Source: Euclidia mi (taxonomy: Eukaryota > Arthropoda > Insecta > Lepidoptera > Erebidae). Taken from it: a DNA stretch of 64,000 nucleotides. The stretch lies in the NCBI GenBank assembly GCA_944739405.2, contig OX123184.2, forward strand, positions 791,501 through 855,500, given 5' to 3'. Below, one piece after another: positions 54,600 through 64,000 of the stretch (its first letter is position 1; every line of letters starts with the position of its first letter). The notes under the pieces were generated by a model, which did no database searches, was not told the origin of the DNA, and was given only the letters and a program-made list of their open reading frames with translations. The translations under genes and the position numbers were made by a program.

Positions 54600-54843
54600 T
54601 TTGTAAAATTTGGCATTACGAAAAAATGAAAATAAGTACCATAATATTGGCGATTTAAAAGAGTGGCCTCGAGTTTTATTGCCCGTTCTTTCTCGTGGCT
54701 CTACCTATTGCTTTGCGAACGAGGCAGTAAATGTAAATGTAGAAGCATTAAGTAATTTAATTTTAAAATTGACGTTCATAAGCGTCACATTGTGACCTAG
54801 ATGAATAAATGATTTTGATTTTTGATTTTGATTTTGATTTTGA
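54600..54843 (+). repeat. LINE 3'-end fragment related to LINE E
   Basis: It shares AGAGTGGCC.CGAGTTTTATT, TGCTTTGCGAACGAGGCAGT and GACCTAGATGAATAAATGAT with the LINE E 3' ends at 17575-17730 and copies. The tail here is (TTTTGA)n instead of (TTGAC)n. Confidence 0.8.
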
Positions 54844-54916
54844 AATACACGTGTAGACCTAGTGCCAATTGTTAATAGACTATTCGAAAATTCGTGGACC
54901 AAGCGACGTCCACTCG

Positions 54917-55077
54917 TTGACCGCGCGGCGTTCACTCGTTTACGGCGCGCGGTCCGCTGGTTGACCGCGCGGCGTTCACTCGTTGACGGCGCGCGGTCCG
55001 CTGGTTGACCGCGCGGCGTTCACTCGTTGACGGCGCGCGGTCCGCTGGTTGACCGCGCGACGTCCACTCGTGGACGC
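54917..55077. repeat. 44-bp tandem repeat, about 3.6 units
   Basis: The unit is TTGACCGCGCGGCGTTCACT plus CGTTGACGGCGCGCGGTCCG plus CTGG. It is GC-rich with internal palindromes (CGCGCGG). It lies inside the TIR element at 53880-55121. Confidence 0.92.
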
Positions 55078-55121
55078 CGTGCGGAATGGGTACCGGGTGG
55101 CTCTAATGAGCGTTGACCTTT

Positions 55122-55903
55122 AGTGTCCAACACACACAAACACACGCGTGGTTACGACTGCAATGCTATTTGAATTACTGACGACACACTATACTTAAAT
55201 TACTTACTTACGTTGCGTTATAGCGAACAGCGTAACTTCGGTCGAGCGTAACCGCGTAAGTTCGGCGGCAACTTTTCTAGTAATAGAGCACACATTATAC
55301 GTGACCCTAGTTCGGTTCGCCGACGAAGATACCACACAAAGTTGCGCAATGGAATTTCGGCCGCGTAAGTTCGGCACTTATGGTGTGTCAATCAGCCGAA
55401 TACGTCGGAACGTAAATTCGGTCGCGGAACTTCGGTCGCGCAAATTCGGCATAGTGTTTTTAGACACAATAAGTTTAGATACGTAAACCTATTCTTTAAA
55501 GGACTCAAATATAATACAGTCGGCAATGTTTGCACAAAGCATTGAATCTTCAAATTGACATGCATTGTGTCAATTAAATGAAAATGTTTGACTAACGTTA
55601 AACAACGTAAACACGTACTCATAATAATTATTGTCTTAACACAAATTGAACAGAAACCCTTATACATAGCCGAGGTCTTTGGACATCGTTCAGCATAACT
55701 TTACATAAAACAGCAGCTATTTGTGAACATAGATAGCAGCTATTAGCCGGTAATAAGTGTTATATCGTGTTGTCGCTGTCTGCGATAGTGTCACTGATAA
55801 CGACTGGTCGCTACTTAGCCTGCGATACTGGGGTAAAGTCTTATTTATACAAAGTAACGCTACCTACATTGAAAATTAATTATTTAATTGTTAATATAAT
55901 ACA
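55122..55903. other. Non-coding region with a cluster of 'GCGTAAGTTCGG'-like motifs
   Basis: Between 55235 and 55450 the motif GCG(T/C)AA(.)TTCGG recurs about seven times, on the plus strand and as near-palindromes (GCGTAACTTCGGTCG, CGCGTAAGTTCGGC, GCGCAAATTCGGC). No coding frame is supported. Confidence 0.4.
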
Positions 55904-55969
55904 ACTAGAGGACGCCAGCAGCTACGCCTGCAATTTTTTTTAATTTACCCGTTTTGGCCGATCGCGTGG
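55904..55969 (+). repeat. Interspersed repeat 'CTAGAGGACGCC', left part (split by BEL/Pao element)
   Basis: Same family as 39603-39815. Its right part is at 63290-63435. CGTGG at 55965-55969 is repeated at 63290-63294 as the target duplication. Confidence 0.88.
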
Positions 55970-56155
55970 TGTACAGTGAATCCAACGACCGACCAAGGGA
56001 ACGAAATAAAACACGAAATCGTTCCCAAGCAAGAGACATTTATTCATTCAATCGCCGGTGCTATATATACTAGCCTCGGAAAACTTTGATAGCGCGGTTC
56101 AGGATCAAACAGCGCCATCTATCGAATTATGATGGAACTATTATAACATTTAACA
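55970..56155 (-). mobile_element. BEL/Pao element 2: 3' LTR (186 bp)
   Basis: It matches the LTR at 63104-63289 except for one A/G difference near 56105. On the element strand it starts TGTTAAATG and ends CACTGTACA. The polypurine tract GGTGGGCGGAA lies directly inside it. Confidence 0.95.
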
Positions 56156-56356
56156 TTCCGCCCACCATGGACAGAATGTCCATAACTACAAAATAATTGT
56201 ACGTTACCGCCCACCATGAAACAGTAACAAAATGTGGTGGGTTAGGCAAACCAGTGGACTGTATATAAAATAAACATTCTAACAATAGTTTCTCAACCAT
56301 ACCAAATACAATTATAAACTAAATCTTACAATACTAGGCATACTTATCTCTAAGTT

Positions 56357-57858
56357 TTACACTGTAACTGGAAGCACAATAAGTTTAGACATTGGCCTTT
56401 TAATAATAGATTCTTTGCATCGCAAAGACACGACTCTAGTGATGTTGTCTGAGCCAGTGTGTTTGTCTACAATAAGGCCGTAAAGCCACCTTACCGGTGG
56501 CATGCCATCCTCCATCACCAACACTACATCACCCACCTTGGGTTCAGGTGTGCTATGAGACCTGTGATGAAATTGAACTAAGTACTCACGAGACCATTTA
56601 CGCCAAAAGTCCTGAACCATCCGCTGAGTTACATGCCACCTTTTTAAAGTGCTGATATTCGAATCTTCGAAGTTACATTCGGGTACGAGTAGCAAAGGTT
56701 CACCCACCAAAAAGTGACCTGGCGTTAGTGGACACGGATCATCTGGGTCACTGCTGATGGTAGAAATAGGCCTAGAATTGAGGCAAGCTTCAATTTGAGC
56801 CAGGACAGTAGACAACTCTTCAAAAGTAAGAGTGCTAAGGCCTATCACTCTCCTAAGGTGGTGCTTGGTTGACTTCACTCCAGCTTCCCAAAGCCCTCCA
56901 AAATTTGGAGAGTGGGGTGGAATGAAGTGCCAGTCAGTTCCATTGGTTGCCAACCAGTCAGCAATATCAGACGCTACGCCGGATCTTTCGTGGGTAAACA
57001 ATGCCTTTAACTCCTTGTTAGCCCCTACAAAGGTGGTCCCGTTATCACTCCACAACTCACGACAATGACCTCTCCTGGACGTATTGCGCTTGAAAGCGGA
57101 TATAAATGCTTGAGATGTCATGTCGCTTACGACATCTAAATGTACGGCACGTGTGGCCATACACACAAATAAACAAATGTATCCCTTTGTGGAGTGATAA
57201 CCACGGCCCTTTGTAGGTCTAACACTAATGGGACCTGCATAGTCCACACCACTTCGCAGGAAAGGTCGGCTAGCGTTGACCCTGACTGCAGGCAACTGGC
57301 CCATTAGTGGAGGAGTGATCCGAGGAGCATGACGAATGCAAGTAGAGCATTTGCGGATATGTTGTCTTATGACAGTCTTTGCATTTAGAATCCAGAATTT
57401 GGATCTTAGATAATTTAAAACTAATTGTGGTCCACCATGTAAAGTGCGCTCGTGGGCGTCGGCTATCAAAAGAGATGTAAAGTGAGACTTCTGAGGAATT
57501 ATTATTGGATGCTTGACATTTTCATGTATGTTAGCGTTATGTTGTCTACCACCAACTTTTAAAGTTTGATCCAAATCTAAAAACGGATTGAGCGAATTTA
57601 GTTTACTTTTCTTATTTACCTTTCCTGTTTTTCTTATACTTTCTATTTCTTCTTTAAAATGTTCCTTTTGACAAATTTTTATACATGTAAATAAGGCTTC
57701 ATTAATTTCTAAATATGTTAAGTTAGTATTACAATTTTTACGTTTTAATTCTTTGATCTTTAGAAATTTTCTACAAAATGCAATGATTCTAGTTAGTTTC
57801 CTCAAAGTCGAAAATTTTGTTATGATTTCATTTTCTTTATGCTCATTTGTAACTACAT
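56357..57858 (-). pseudogene. BEL/Pao element 2: integrase and DUF5641 C-terminus
   Basis: The open frame 57805-56357 extends upstream to about 57858 without ATG. It carries the HHCC zinc site (HERTLHGG, then HIRKCSTCIRHAPR) and the catalytic triad: SGVDYAGPI (Asp), LWSDNGTTFVGANK (Asp) and NFGGLWEAGVKSTKHHLRRV (Glu). The end is the DUF5641 domain (PKVGDVVLVMEDGMPPVRW to IKRPMSKLIVLPVTV). It is normally part of one Gag-Pol polyprotein, and here it is separated from RNase H by a 1-nt frame change near 57866-57880. Confidence 0.92.
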
Positions 57859-57864
57859 TGCAAG

Positions 57865-58372
57865 TTAAGGTGGATTTTCTAAATTAGTACTATCTATTAG
57901 TTTCTCTTTACCATAATTTATTGATTCATTCGATAGCCAACTAGGTCCCTTAATCCATAACTCTAGCTGTGACAATTCAGCCGGTTTAACGCCTCTTGAC
58001 GCAAAATCTGCAGGATTGTCTTTAGACTGTACATGCGACCACTGTTTATTATCCATTACGGTTAGTATTTCAGACACTCTGTTGCCAACAAAGGTCTGCC
58101 AACGACTCGGATGGCTGCTTAGCCAAGCCAGAACCACCGAGGAGTCAGTCCAGGCATGAATGTCATCTCTACCAATCTTCAAGGTGTCCGAAACTTCAGA
58201 AAGAAGTTTTGACAGCAGCACTGCGCCGCATAGTTCCAAACGTGGTATGGATACCACCTTGACTGGGGCCACCTTGGTTTTCGAAGCTACTAAACTGACG
58301 TGAACACCACCGTTATGATCTATGGTCCGTGTGTAAACCACTGCTGCATAAGCCATGTTGGACGCGTCACAA
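57865..58372 (-). pseudogene. BEL/Pao element 2: RNase H
   Basis: The frame reads FCDASNMAYAAVVYTR (first catalytic Asp), SIPRLELCGAVLLSKLLSEV (Glu) and DIHAWTDSSVVLAWLSSHPS (Asp), then SKDNPADFASRGVKP, a typical BEL/Pao RNase H. It is out of frame with the upstream RT by one missing base near 58370-58377, where WTRL should run into FCDAS. Confidence 0.92.
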
Positions 58373-60693
58373 AAGACGCGTCCAACAACGCACATTGTCC
58401 TTGGCAGTACCGAGCCATCTTGGCAACTGAAAACCTTGTATGCGATGGAGGTTGTCTCTAAAATCAATCCAATCCCTTAACAACCTTTCGGGCAGTTCAT
58501 CGTCCCATCCTATACCTGCGAGCCATAAACGCTGGATAAATACTTTGGCTGTCGTTATTACTGGAGCGATCCAACCCAAAGGATCAAATAAACGAGCTAT
58601 GTCAGAGATGACCTTTCTCTTGGTCACCGGCAATTCCAGCGGCAGCAGGTTGACAGTATATTTAAAGTTATCTGTTTTTCTGTCCCACGTTAATCCTAAA
58701 ATTTTCATAATGGTGTCTATTTTAAATTCTAAATTTTGATTGTCTGATTTGTCTTTTATCTTATCTAATAAACTATAATTATTGCTTGACCATTTCTGAA
58801 GCTGAAAACCACCGCGACCAAGAAGCTCGTTCATTTGACTGTAAATCTGTTCACATTCAGCAATAGATTCGCAGCCCGACAAAAAATCATCGACGTAAAA
58901 ATGATTGAGTATACGGTCTGAAACCATAGGGAAACTACCTCCTTCGTCACGGGCTAATTGCTGTAGAGAACGCACAGCCAGATAAGATGCAGGAGCGGTA
59001 CCAAAAGTGACGCGGCATAAACGTAGATGCTTTAATTCTGAATTAGGATCGTCGCGCCACAAAATGCGTTGATAATCTACGTCTTCTGCAGAAATCCTCA
59101 CCTGCCTATACATTTTCACAATGTCTGCTACGAGACATATAGGATGGCGACGCCACTGCATTATTACATGCCGTAGATCTGGTTGTAGAGTTGGACCAAC
59201 CATCAAGTCGTCGTTCAATGATACCCCATTGCATCCCGAACAAGAGGCATCAAAGACTACCCTGACTTTAGTCGTGCTCTTATCACTGCGGATGACTGCA
59301 TGGTGCGGTAAATATACAGCATCTTTGTGTCTCTCCGAGTCTGGAACAAACTCTGCATGTCCCAGATGAATATACTCATTGATGACAGCACTATACTGAG
59401 TCTTCAATTCAGGGTTCTTTAATAATCGCTTCTCCAGCATGAAAAAACGTTTACGAGCTATAGCTTCTGAGCCACCATATTTGCTACGCGGGTCGGTAGA
59501 ATTGAACGGCAATCTAACTACGTATCGCCCCGAGGCGTCTCTAGTGGTTGTATTACAGTAGAAATCTTCACACTTTTGCTCTTCTTCTGTTAACCTAGCT
59601 TTACTCACTGCAGACTGATCTGATTCTAATTCCCAAAACTTGCGTAGCAAATCATCTGTGTCTAGGCTTACAATCGCGTTGTAACATACTGGCCGTGAAA
59701 ACGATGACTTCTGGATTTCACCTGACAAAATCCAGCCCAGTTTAGTCTTTTGGGCAATAGGCGAACCTGGAGGCCTCTTGACTAAACCTTCCAATAAGAC
59801 TTCGCTGACCACACAAGTACCCAACAACAAATCCACCTTACCTGGTGTATCAAAAGATGGGTCAGCGAGCTCAGAGGATGAAAACGGTGGTTGAAACCGA
59901 ATGATCTTCCTTTCAGGAAGACATGAAGTAAGTCTTCTTAGAACAAATGCATCGACATTTAAAACAAAGGTGGGATCTAGGCGAGATTGTAACTTTATAT
60001 GAACCATCCACTTGGAGGGTATTGACACCCTGTTATCGTCGCCTAGTCGAGCTATGTCGGTATGAGCAGATCGTTTCTTCAAGCCGAGCAACTGTACTGC
60101 AGCCTCTGTGATAAAAGAGGCTTGAGAACCTTGATCCATCAAGGCTCTTAGAACCATAGCAGTGCCAGTGTAGGTCTCGACATTCACCAGAGCTGTGGCT
60201 AACAGCCCATGGCTATGAGTATCTGCATAGCAAGAAATTGGCTTGGTACTCTCGCTTTGAGTAGACGTAGCAGCTGCTGTAGCAACTACAACGTTCTTGT
60301 CCACAGAACCATCACTAGGCTCAGTAGACTTGCCGGTCTTTGGGTGAAGCAGTGTGTGGTGTTTCCGTTTGCAAACATGGCATTTAGTAGTTTGGCGACA
60401 AAAATATACCAAGTGACCTTTGCTTAAGCAATTGAAGCATACATTATTGGCTCGGACAAATTCACGACGTTCGTCAGAGTCCTTTTTAGCAAATTGCTTA
60501 CAGTGACATAATTTGTGATCTTCAGAACAAAATATGCAAGATAATTGGGCAGCAACGTGTAATGACGTGGTTTTGTTGCGATTAGATGTTGGTTTCGTCT
60601 TACAATCTAAATATTCTAAGGACCGAAATCGTGATTCTAAGAATTCTTTAAATTCTTGAAAGGACAATGGCAGATTTCTATACATCAAAATGT
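58373..60693 (-). pseudogene. BEL/Pao element 2: Gag zinc knuckles, protease and RT
   Basis: The frame 60688-58367 begins in C-terminal Gag (MYRNLPLSFQEFKEFLESRF). It has Cys/His knuckles (CIFCSEDHKLCHC, CFNCLSKGHLVYFC, CHVCKRKHH), an aspartic protease with LMDQGSQASFITE, and an RT with VRVVFDASCSG, ADIVKMYRQVRI, LCRVTFGTAPASYLAVRSLQ and the catalytic HFYVDDFLSGC. It ends at CWTRLL* because of a frameshift. Otherwise there are no stops over 770 codons. Confidence 0.93.
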
Positions 60694-61419
60694 CTGAAAT
60701 TAAATTGAAGCGAACAGTAATAAAAATATATCAAAAAATTTGGCGTAAGTAACAGAGTCTAGAAATGATTATATTTTCACTCAGGAAAGGTGGAAATAGA
60801 AGATATCGGTGTTTGAAGTTTTAGTTAAAAATTAACAATGTAGGTACAAGAAAAGTTATAGCACGTTATAGTATGAAAGTTAAACAATGTAGGTAGGTAC
60901 GTTTGAATTATCAAATGACATATGTCAGATTGACATCAAAACACGGAAGTATTTTGTAGCATCTAACTGTCACAGCCATAGACAAAAGCAGAGCTGCACA
61001 TTTTAAATCGATTATATGTGAAATCGATACAACTTTAAAACGATGCTGTGACGTTTTTATTTGATTTAAACGTTGTTTTGCTTCAAAAATATTAGCTTAT
61101 TGATATAATGTTGATTAAATATTAAATAACTGCATTTTACACCAAACCAACTCTATAAAGGTCGATCGTATCGATTACTTATTTAATAATCGATACGGAT
61201 ATAGCACTCACGTCTATTCCTGTCACACCATTGTCTATGGCAACAATCAAATAAAAAAGTTTTCGTAATCAATTGGATTGCTTTTTATCATCATAAAATA
61301 CTACAGCTTTAACGAGACAAAGTGAAAATATTAAAAATCGTAGAAAAAAAAACAATTTGTTTTGTTCATATGAAGTTTAAGGTCGCCACAATAAACCCAG
61401 GCCAAATTCTGCCATTGTC
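60694..61419. mobile_element. 726-bp insertion interrupting gag
   Basis: Removing it joins Gag exactly in frame as ...SDELPK-DILMYRNLPLSF. The inserted DNA is AT-rich and non-coding, with a short internal inverted pair GCCATAGACAA (60975) and TTGTCTATGGC (61233). The bases next to the left gag junction form a 16-bp inverted repeat with nearby gag sequence. The ends are GA...AG on the element strand, so it is not a GT-AG intron. Confidence 0.7.
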
Positions 61420-62227
61420 CTTTAGGTAGCTCATCTGAAACACTAATATTTGATTCCCATAATTTTCTAAACTCGTTATCTAATTTCGAACTAATTATGA
61501 AAATCACGATTACGTCCCACGAATCAACATCAATATCGAGAGTTCGTAACCCATGTAGACATTCAACAGTTATATCTAAAAGATGTTTGATCGCCGAAGA
61601 TGACTCCTTAACGATAGCGGGTTGTTGTATAAAACGTTTTAGCATACAGTTGGACAGGAATTTCTTATTGTCATAACGTTTTGTTAACACTTCCCATGAC
61701 TCTCTGTAGTTAGATGCAGTAACTGGTGTGTGCCGTAGTAACTGCTCTGCTTCACCAGACAAGTGAGCCTTTAAATAATGGAGTTTTTGGACGTCATCAA
61801 TGGCATCATTTTTATCAATAAGTGATACAAACAAATCACGAAATGAAGTCCATTCCGTATATTGGCCGGAAAATGTGGGTAGGCTGATTTTAGGTAGTTT
61901 TACGTTGCATTTACTTTCAATTGATTGTTTTTTAGTATTGCTATTTAATTTAAGTTCTTTTAATTCACTTTTATATGTTATGTAAATATCTTCTGTCTTG
62001 TCATAAATATCTGTTGTAAAATAAGTATTTTTCATGTCTGTAGTTGTAGCTATTTCTATTATTTTTTTGTGTGTATCTACAAAACCTTTCCACTGTGATT
62101 CTAATGTTTCTAAACGTGTTTCAATATATGATTGCGTTAATCGATCTTTGGGTGACTTCTTAAAATTAACTTTTCCTCTCTCTATTATACTTTTAGCATC
62201 TAATTGTAATTTGAGTAACGACTCCAT
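61420..62227 (-). pseudogene. BEL/Pao element 2: N-terminal Gag (DUF1759-type)
   Basis: The likely start is the ATG at 62227 (MESLLKLQLDAKSIIERGKV). The frame upstream (MGNLLYFTF...) is open but hydrophobic and outside the Gag pattern. The Gag core reads LPKISLPTFSGQYTEWTSFR, LHYLKAHLSGEAEQLLRHTP and ESWEVLTKRYDNKKFLSNCM, typical of BEL/Pao Gag. After ELPK it enters the insertion and stops at 61331. Confidence 0.9.
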
Positions 62228-63103
62228 GTTTAATAATAACAATGCAATAAGTCTAAATGTAAAATACAATAAATTACCCAAAGCTCTAAACTAATTTGTT
62301 TCTATTTACCAGACAAAACTACTAAACAACTACTTGCTACAACAGATTTGATAAGAGATTCAAGTTGAATTTCTTAAATACAGAAATATTCTAAGTTACT
62401 GATCAAATTACGAAAATTTTACAAGTGTTTTTAAAATATCAAACTCAGAAAAAAATCGGGCATAGGTTCCCCGTAGTATCACTTTTTACTAAATTATTCT
62501 AAGTCTACAAACTACTTTAACTATGTCTAAGATTACTTCTAAATTTAACTAAGTATAAAAGCAATAAAACTTATAAGTCCCAAATTTAGCAAATATTTTC
62601 TAAGTCCAAAACACGTCACTATTCGCTACGTAAAATTAAACGATTAACTACTGTTTCACTAAAGATTTCACTTATTTCTGCACTCGTAATAATGTCAAAG
62701 TTACTCACAGTTTGCTGCTGCCAAACCTGATCCACGTCTTGTCACTGTTGTCGTCACGTCTGCAAACACTCCTAGCGCCCTCTCGCGGTGCCTCATACAC
62801 AACTCGATAGGATGACAGCGCCCTCTGCCGCGTGATTCGGCACACCTCGTCTACACTCCAAACAGCGCCTTTCGCCCAAATCGTCAGTCTTGCAAAGGGA
62901 CTGGTGGCGCCCTCTATAATGACGTCTCGCTCCAACTGGTGCGCCCTCCTTCGTAGCTGCTCCACAATTCACTCGCGACGCGCGCGCGATAGTAGCACTT
63001 CAGTGGAATCGCCACTGGTTTCTGTGCTGATACTCAAAAATTCACGGCGCGATAATACAAACAACGCTCGTGACGCGCGGGATCCGACTCGATAAGACCA
63101 CTT
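62228..63103 (-). other. BEL/Pao element 2: 5' leader
   Basis: This untranslated leader lies between the 5' LTR and gag. It contains the primer-binding-site candidate at 63084-63100 and a good splice-donor-like AAACT|GTGAGTAAC near 62700-62708 on the element strand. The 86-codon frame at 62965-62705 (MEQLRRRAHQLERDVIIEGA) might be a short upstream ORF, with no known counterpart. Confidence 0.6.
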
Positions 63104-63289
63104 TGTACAGTGAATCCAACGACCGACCAAGGGAACGAAATAAAACACGAAATCGTTCCCAAGCAAGAGACATTTATTCATTCAATCGCCGGTGCTATAT
63201 ATACTAGCCTCGGAAAACTTTGATAGCGCGGTTCAGGATCGAACAGCGCCATCTATCGAATTATGATGGAACTATTATAACATTTAACA
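63104..63289 (-). mobile_element. BEL/Pao element 2: 5' LTR (186 bp)
   Basis: It is 185/186 identical to the LTR at 55970-56155. It is followed on the right by the target duplication CGTGG (63290-63294). Confidence 0.95.
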
Positions 63290-63435
63290 CGTGGGAATTT
63301 CGGGAAATCCCTTCTTAGTGCACCCTTACGGTCCCCAAGAAACATAAAACCATAAATTTCAGCTTCATGCGCCCAATAGTTTCGGCTGTAGCGCGTCTGT
63401 CAGTCAGTAAGTAACGCAAGGATTTTATGTATAGA
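63290..63435 (+). repeat. Interspersed repeat 'CTAGAGGACGCC', right part
   Basis: It continues the repeat interrupted at 55969: GTGGGAATTTCGGGAAATCC, TTAGTGCACCCTTACGGTCC, GTCTGTCAGTCAGTAAGTAA. It matches 39675-39815. Confidence 0.88.
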
Positions 63436-63498
63436 GAAGAAGATAATATCTTCTGTATATTTTTATTATATTAATAATTCTGTTTTTATATTATGAGT

Positions 63499-63717
63499 AT
63501 ATGCTTCCCACCAAGAACTTAGGGTCCCAAGCCAATCTCACCTGCAAGTGGTGCACCTGCCGATCAACGGACGAGGCTCTGGCAAACAAAATGTCCCAAT
63601 AAGCGGCAATAGGCTCGCCACCTATTACGTGGGATCAAAACACTGGCGAAAAGTGGGCGTTTAATATGCCTCTGCCTACCCCTTCGGGAAAACAGGCGTG
63701 ACTCTATGTATGTATGT
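63499..63717 (+). mobile_element. SINE with non-tRNA head and shared tail, 11-bp target duplication
   Basis: It is flanked by ATATTATGAGT at 63488-63498 and 63718-63728. Head CTTCCCACCAAGAACTTAGG and TGCAAGTGGTGCACCTGCCG, body GGCAATAGGCTCGCCACCTA, tail CTGCCTACCCCTTCGGG and (TATG)n. It is a close relative of the copy at 34627. Confidence 0.93.
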
Positions 63718-63728
63718 ATATTATGAGT

Positions 63729-63909
63729 GTTTTCAACATCTAGCGCCTGCCATGTATTAATAAAATAAAATAATGTAAACTAAAAAAAGTAAACAGTTGT
63801 CTACGTAGCTGTTGTCTAGGTAGACAATCTTGCCGTAGCAAGGGCAACAAGTATACAGCTTAGTAGTTGAACTATTGTTGTAGAAAGCTGCAAAAATTCG
63901 CCTTTTTTA
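63729..63909. other. Unique sequence, nothing recognised
   Basis: Includes a short inverted motif GTCTACGTAG..CTAGGTAGAC. No feature is supported. Confidence 0.4.
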
Positions 63910-64000
63910 ATATATTAATAGGCGGCAAACGAGCAGACGGATCGCCTGATGGTAAGCAATTACCGCCGCCCATGGACACAAGCAACACCACAGGAGTCAC
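63910..64000 (+). repeat. Interspersed repeat 'GGCGGCAAACGAGCAGACGG', continues past window
   Basis: GGCGGCAAACGAGCAGACGG, ATCGCCTGATGGTAAGCAAT, TACCGCCGCCCATGGACACA, GCAACACCACAGGAGTCAC is one of the most common interspersed repeat texts in lepidopteran genomes. It is cut by the window end. Confidence 0.75.

Larger units (their letters stand above)
53880..55121. mobile_element. TIR element with GC-rich ends, 44-bp satellite and nested insertions
   Basis: AAAGGTCAACGCTCATTAGA..GCCACCCGG (53880-53908) is matched exactly in inverted orientation at 55093-55121, and the match continues inward with CACCCACTCCGCAC versus TACCCATTCCGCAC. The interior has a GC-rich segment (53990-54170), a nested MITE (54178-54367), a LINE 3' fragment (54600-54843) and a 44-bp satellite (54917-55077). 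There is no transposase. The flank is TTA on the left and TAG on the right, so the target duplication is unclear. Confidence 0.7.
55970..63289 (-). mobile_element. Complete BEL/Pao LTR retrotransposon (7320 bp, no env, disabled)
   Basis: Two 186-bp LTRs with TG...CA ends enclose Gag, protease, RT, RNase H and integrase in the BEL/Pao order on the minus strand. A 5-bp target duplication, CGTGG, flanks it. A primer-binding-site candidate TGGTCTTATCGAGTCGG (63084-63100) lies 3 bp inside the 5' LTR. The coding region is broken by an insertion in gag and two frameshifts in pol. There is no envelope gene, unlike the element at 1-2603. Confidence 0.93.

Noticed and set aside
60694..61419. A spliced intron in the BEL/Pao gag
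   Set aside because: The excised segment would begin GA, not GT, although it ends TTTCAG. An insertion is the simpler reading.
62705..62965. A gene in the BEL/Pao leader (MEQLRRRAHQ...)
   Set aside because: It lies between the primer-binding site and gag, is short and has no recognised counterpart. It is noted only as a possible upstream ORF.

Overview
This window is nuclear DNA of an insect, almost certainly a moth or butterfly. It is AT-rich and intron-rich, and it is packed with repeats typical of Lepidoptera: tRNA-headed SINEs with the 'CTCTGCCTACCCCTTCGGGG' tail, 5S-rRNA-like SINE pieces, RTE-type LINE 3' ends reading 'GTCCAGCAGTGG...ATGATGATG', and BEL/Pao LTR elements. Nothing in it is prokaryotic.

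One host gene is visible. It lies on the minus strand from about 53472 down to 12593 and is split into small GC-rich exons with matching phases: 53258-53472, 51081-51203, 50067-50192, 49564-49716, 32545-32749, 30040-30173, 29582-29711, a repeat-expanded penultimate exon, and a last exon at 12593-12731 ending in TAA. I do not recognise the protein family. Its 5' exons are beyond the visible exons, probably past the right edge.

The most unusual structure is inside this gene. A 5432-bp segment is present three times in tandem (13396-18827, 18828-24260, 24261-29692) with only a handful of differences. The breakpoints lie inside two coding exons: exon 'A' and a 110/114-bp minisatellite in exon 'B'. 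The triplication therefore creates two composite exons (B3-A2 and B2-A1). B3-A2 is 915 nt, phase-symmetric and open. B2-A1 is 916 nt because of one extra G, so it shifts frame. In all three copies the splice donor of the first B unit has changed from GT to AT, while in-frame donors survive in later minisatellite units. Each copy also carries a broken LINE, a Tc1-type element with inverted-duplicated ends inserted in that LINE, long hairpins, and a SINE.

Layout. 1-2603: 3' part of a BEL/Pao retroelement whose Pol C-terminus runs in frame into an F-type envelope-like protein, followed by an LTR. 2604-12592: intergenic or 3'-UTR sequence with MITE candidates, a transposase relic and a minus-strand LINE relic (8780-10020). 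12593-29711: 3' end of the host gene and the triplication. 30040-32749: two more exons. 34500-48359: a nested stack in one large intron, with LINE A interrupted by two SINEs, a LINE D fragment, an unclassified insert and LINE B, then a nearly full-length LINE C at its 3' end. 49564-53472: four more exons. 53880-55121: a TIR element with a 44-bp satellite and nested insertions. 55970-63289: a complete but disabled BEL/Pao element with near-identical LTRs and a 5-bp target duplication. 63290-64000: more interspersed repeats.

Functionally, only the host gene is a candidate cellular gene. Everything else recognisable is selfish DNA or its remains, and none of the mobile elements appears autonomous as read, with the possible exception of the left element, of which only the 3' end is visible.
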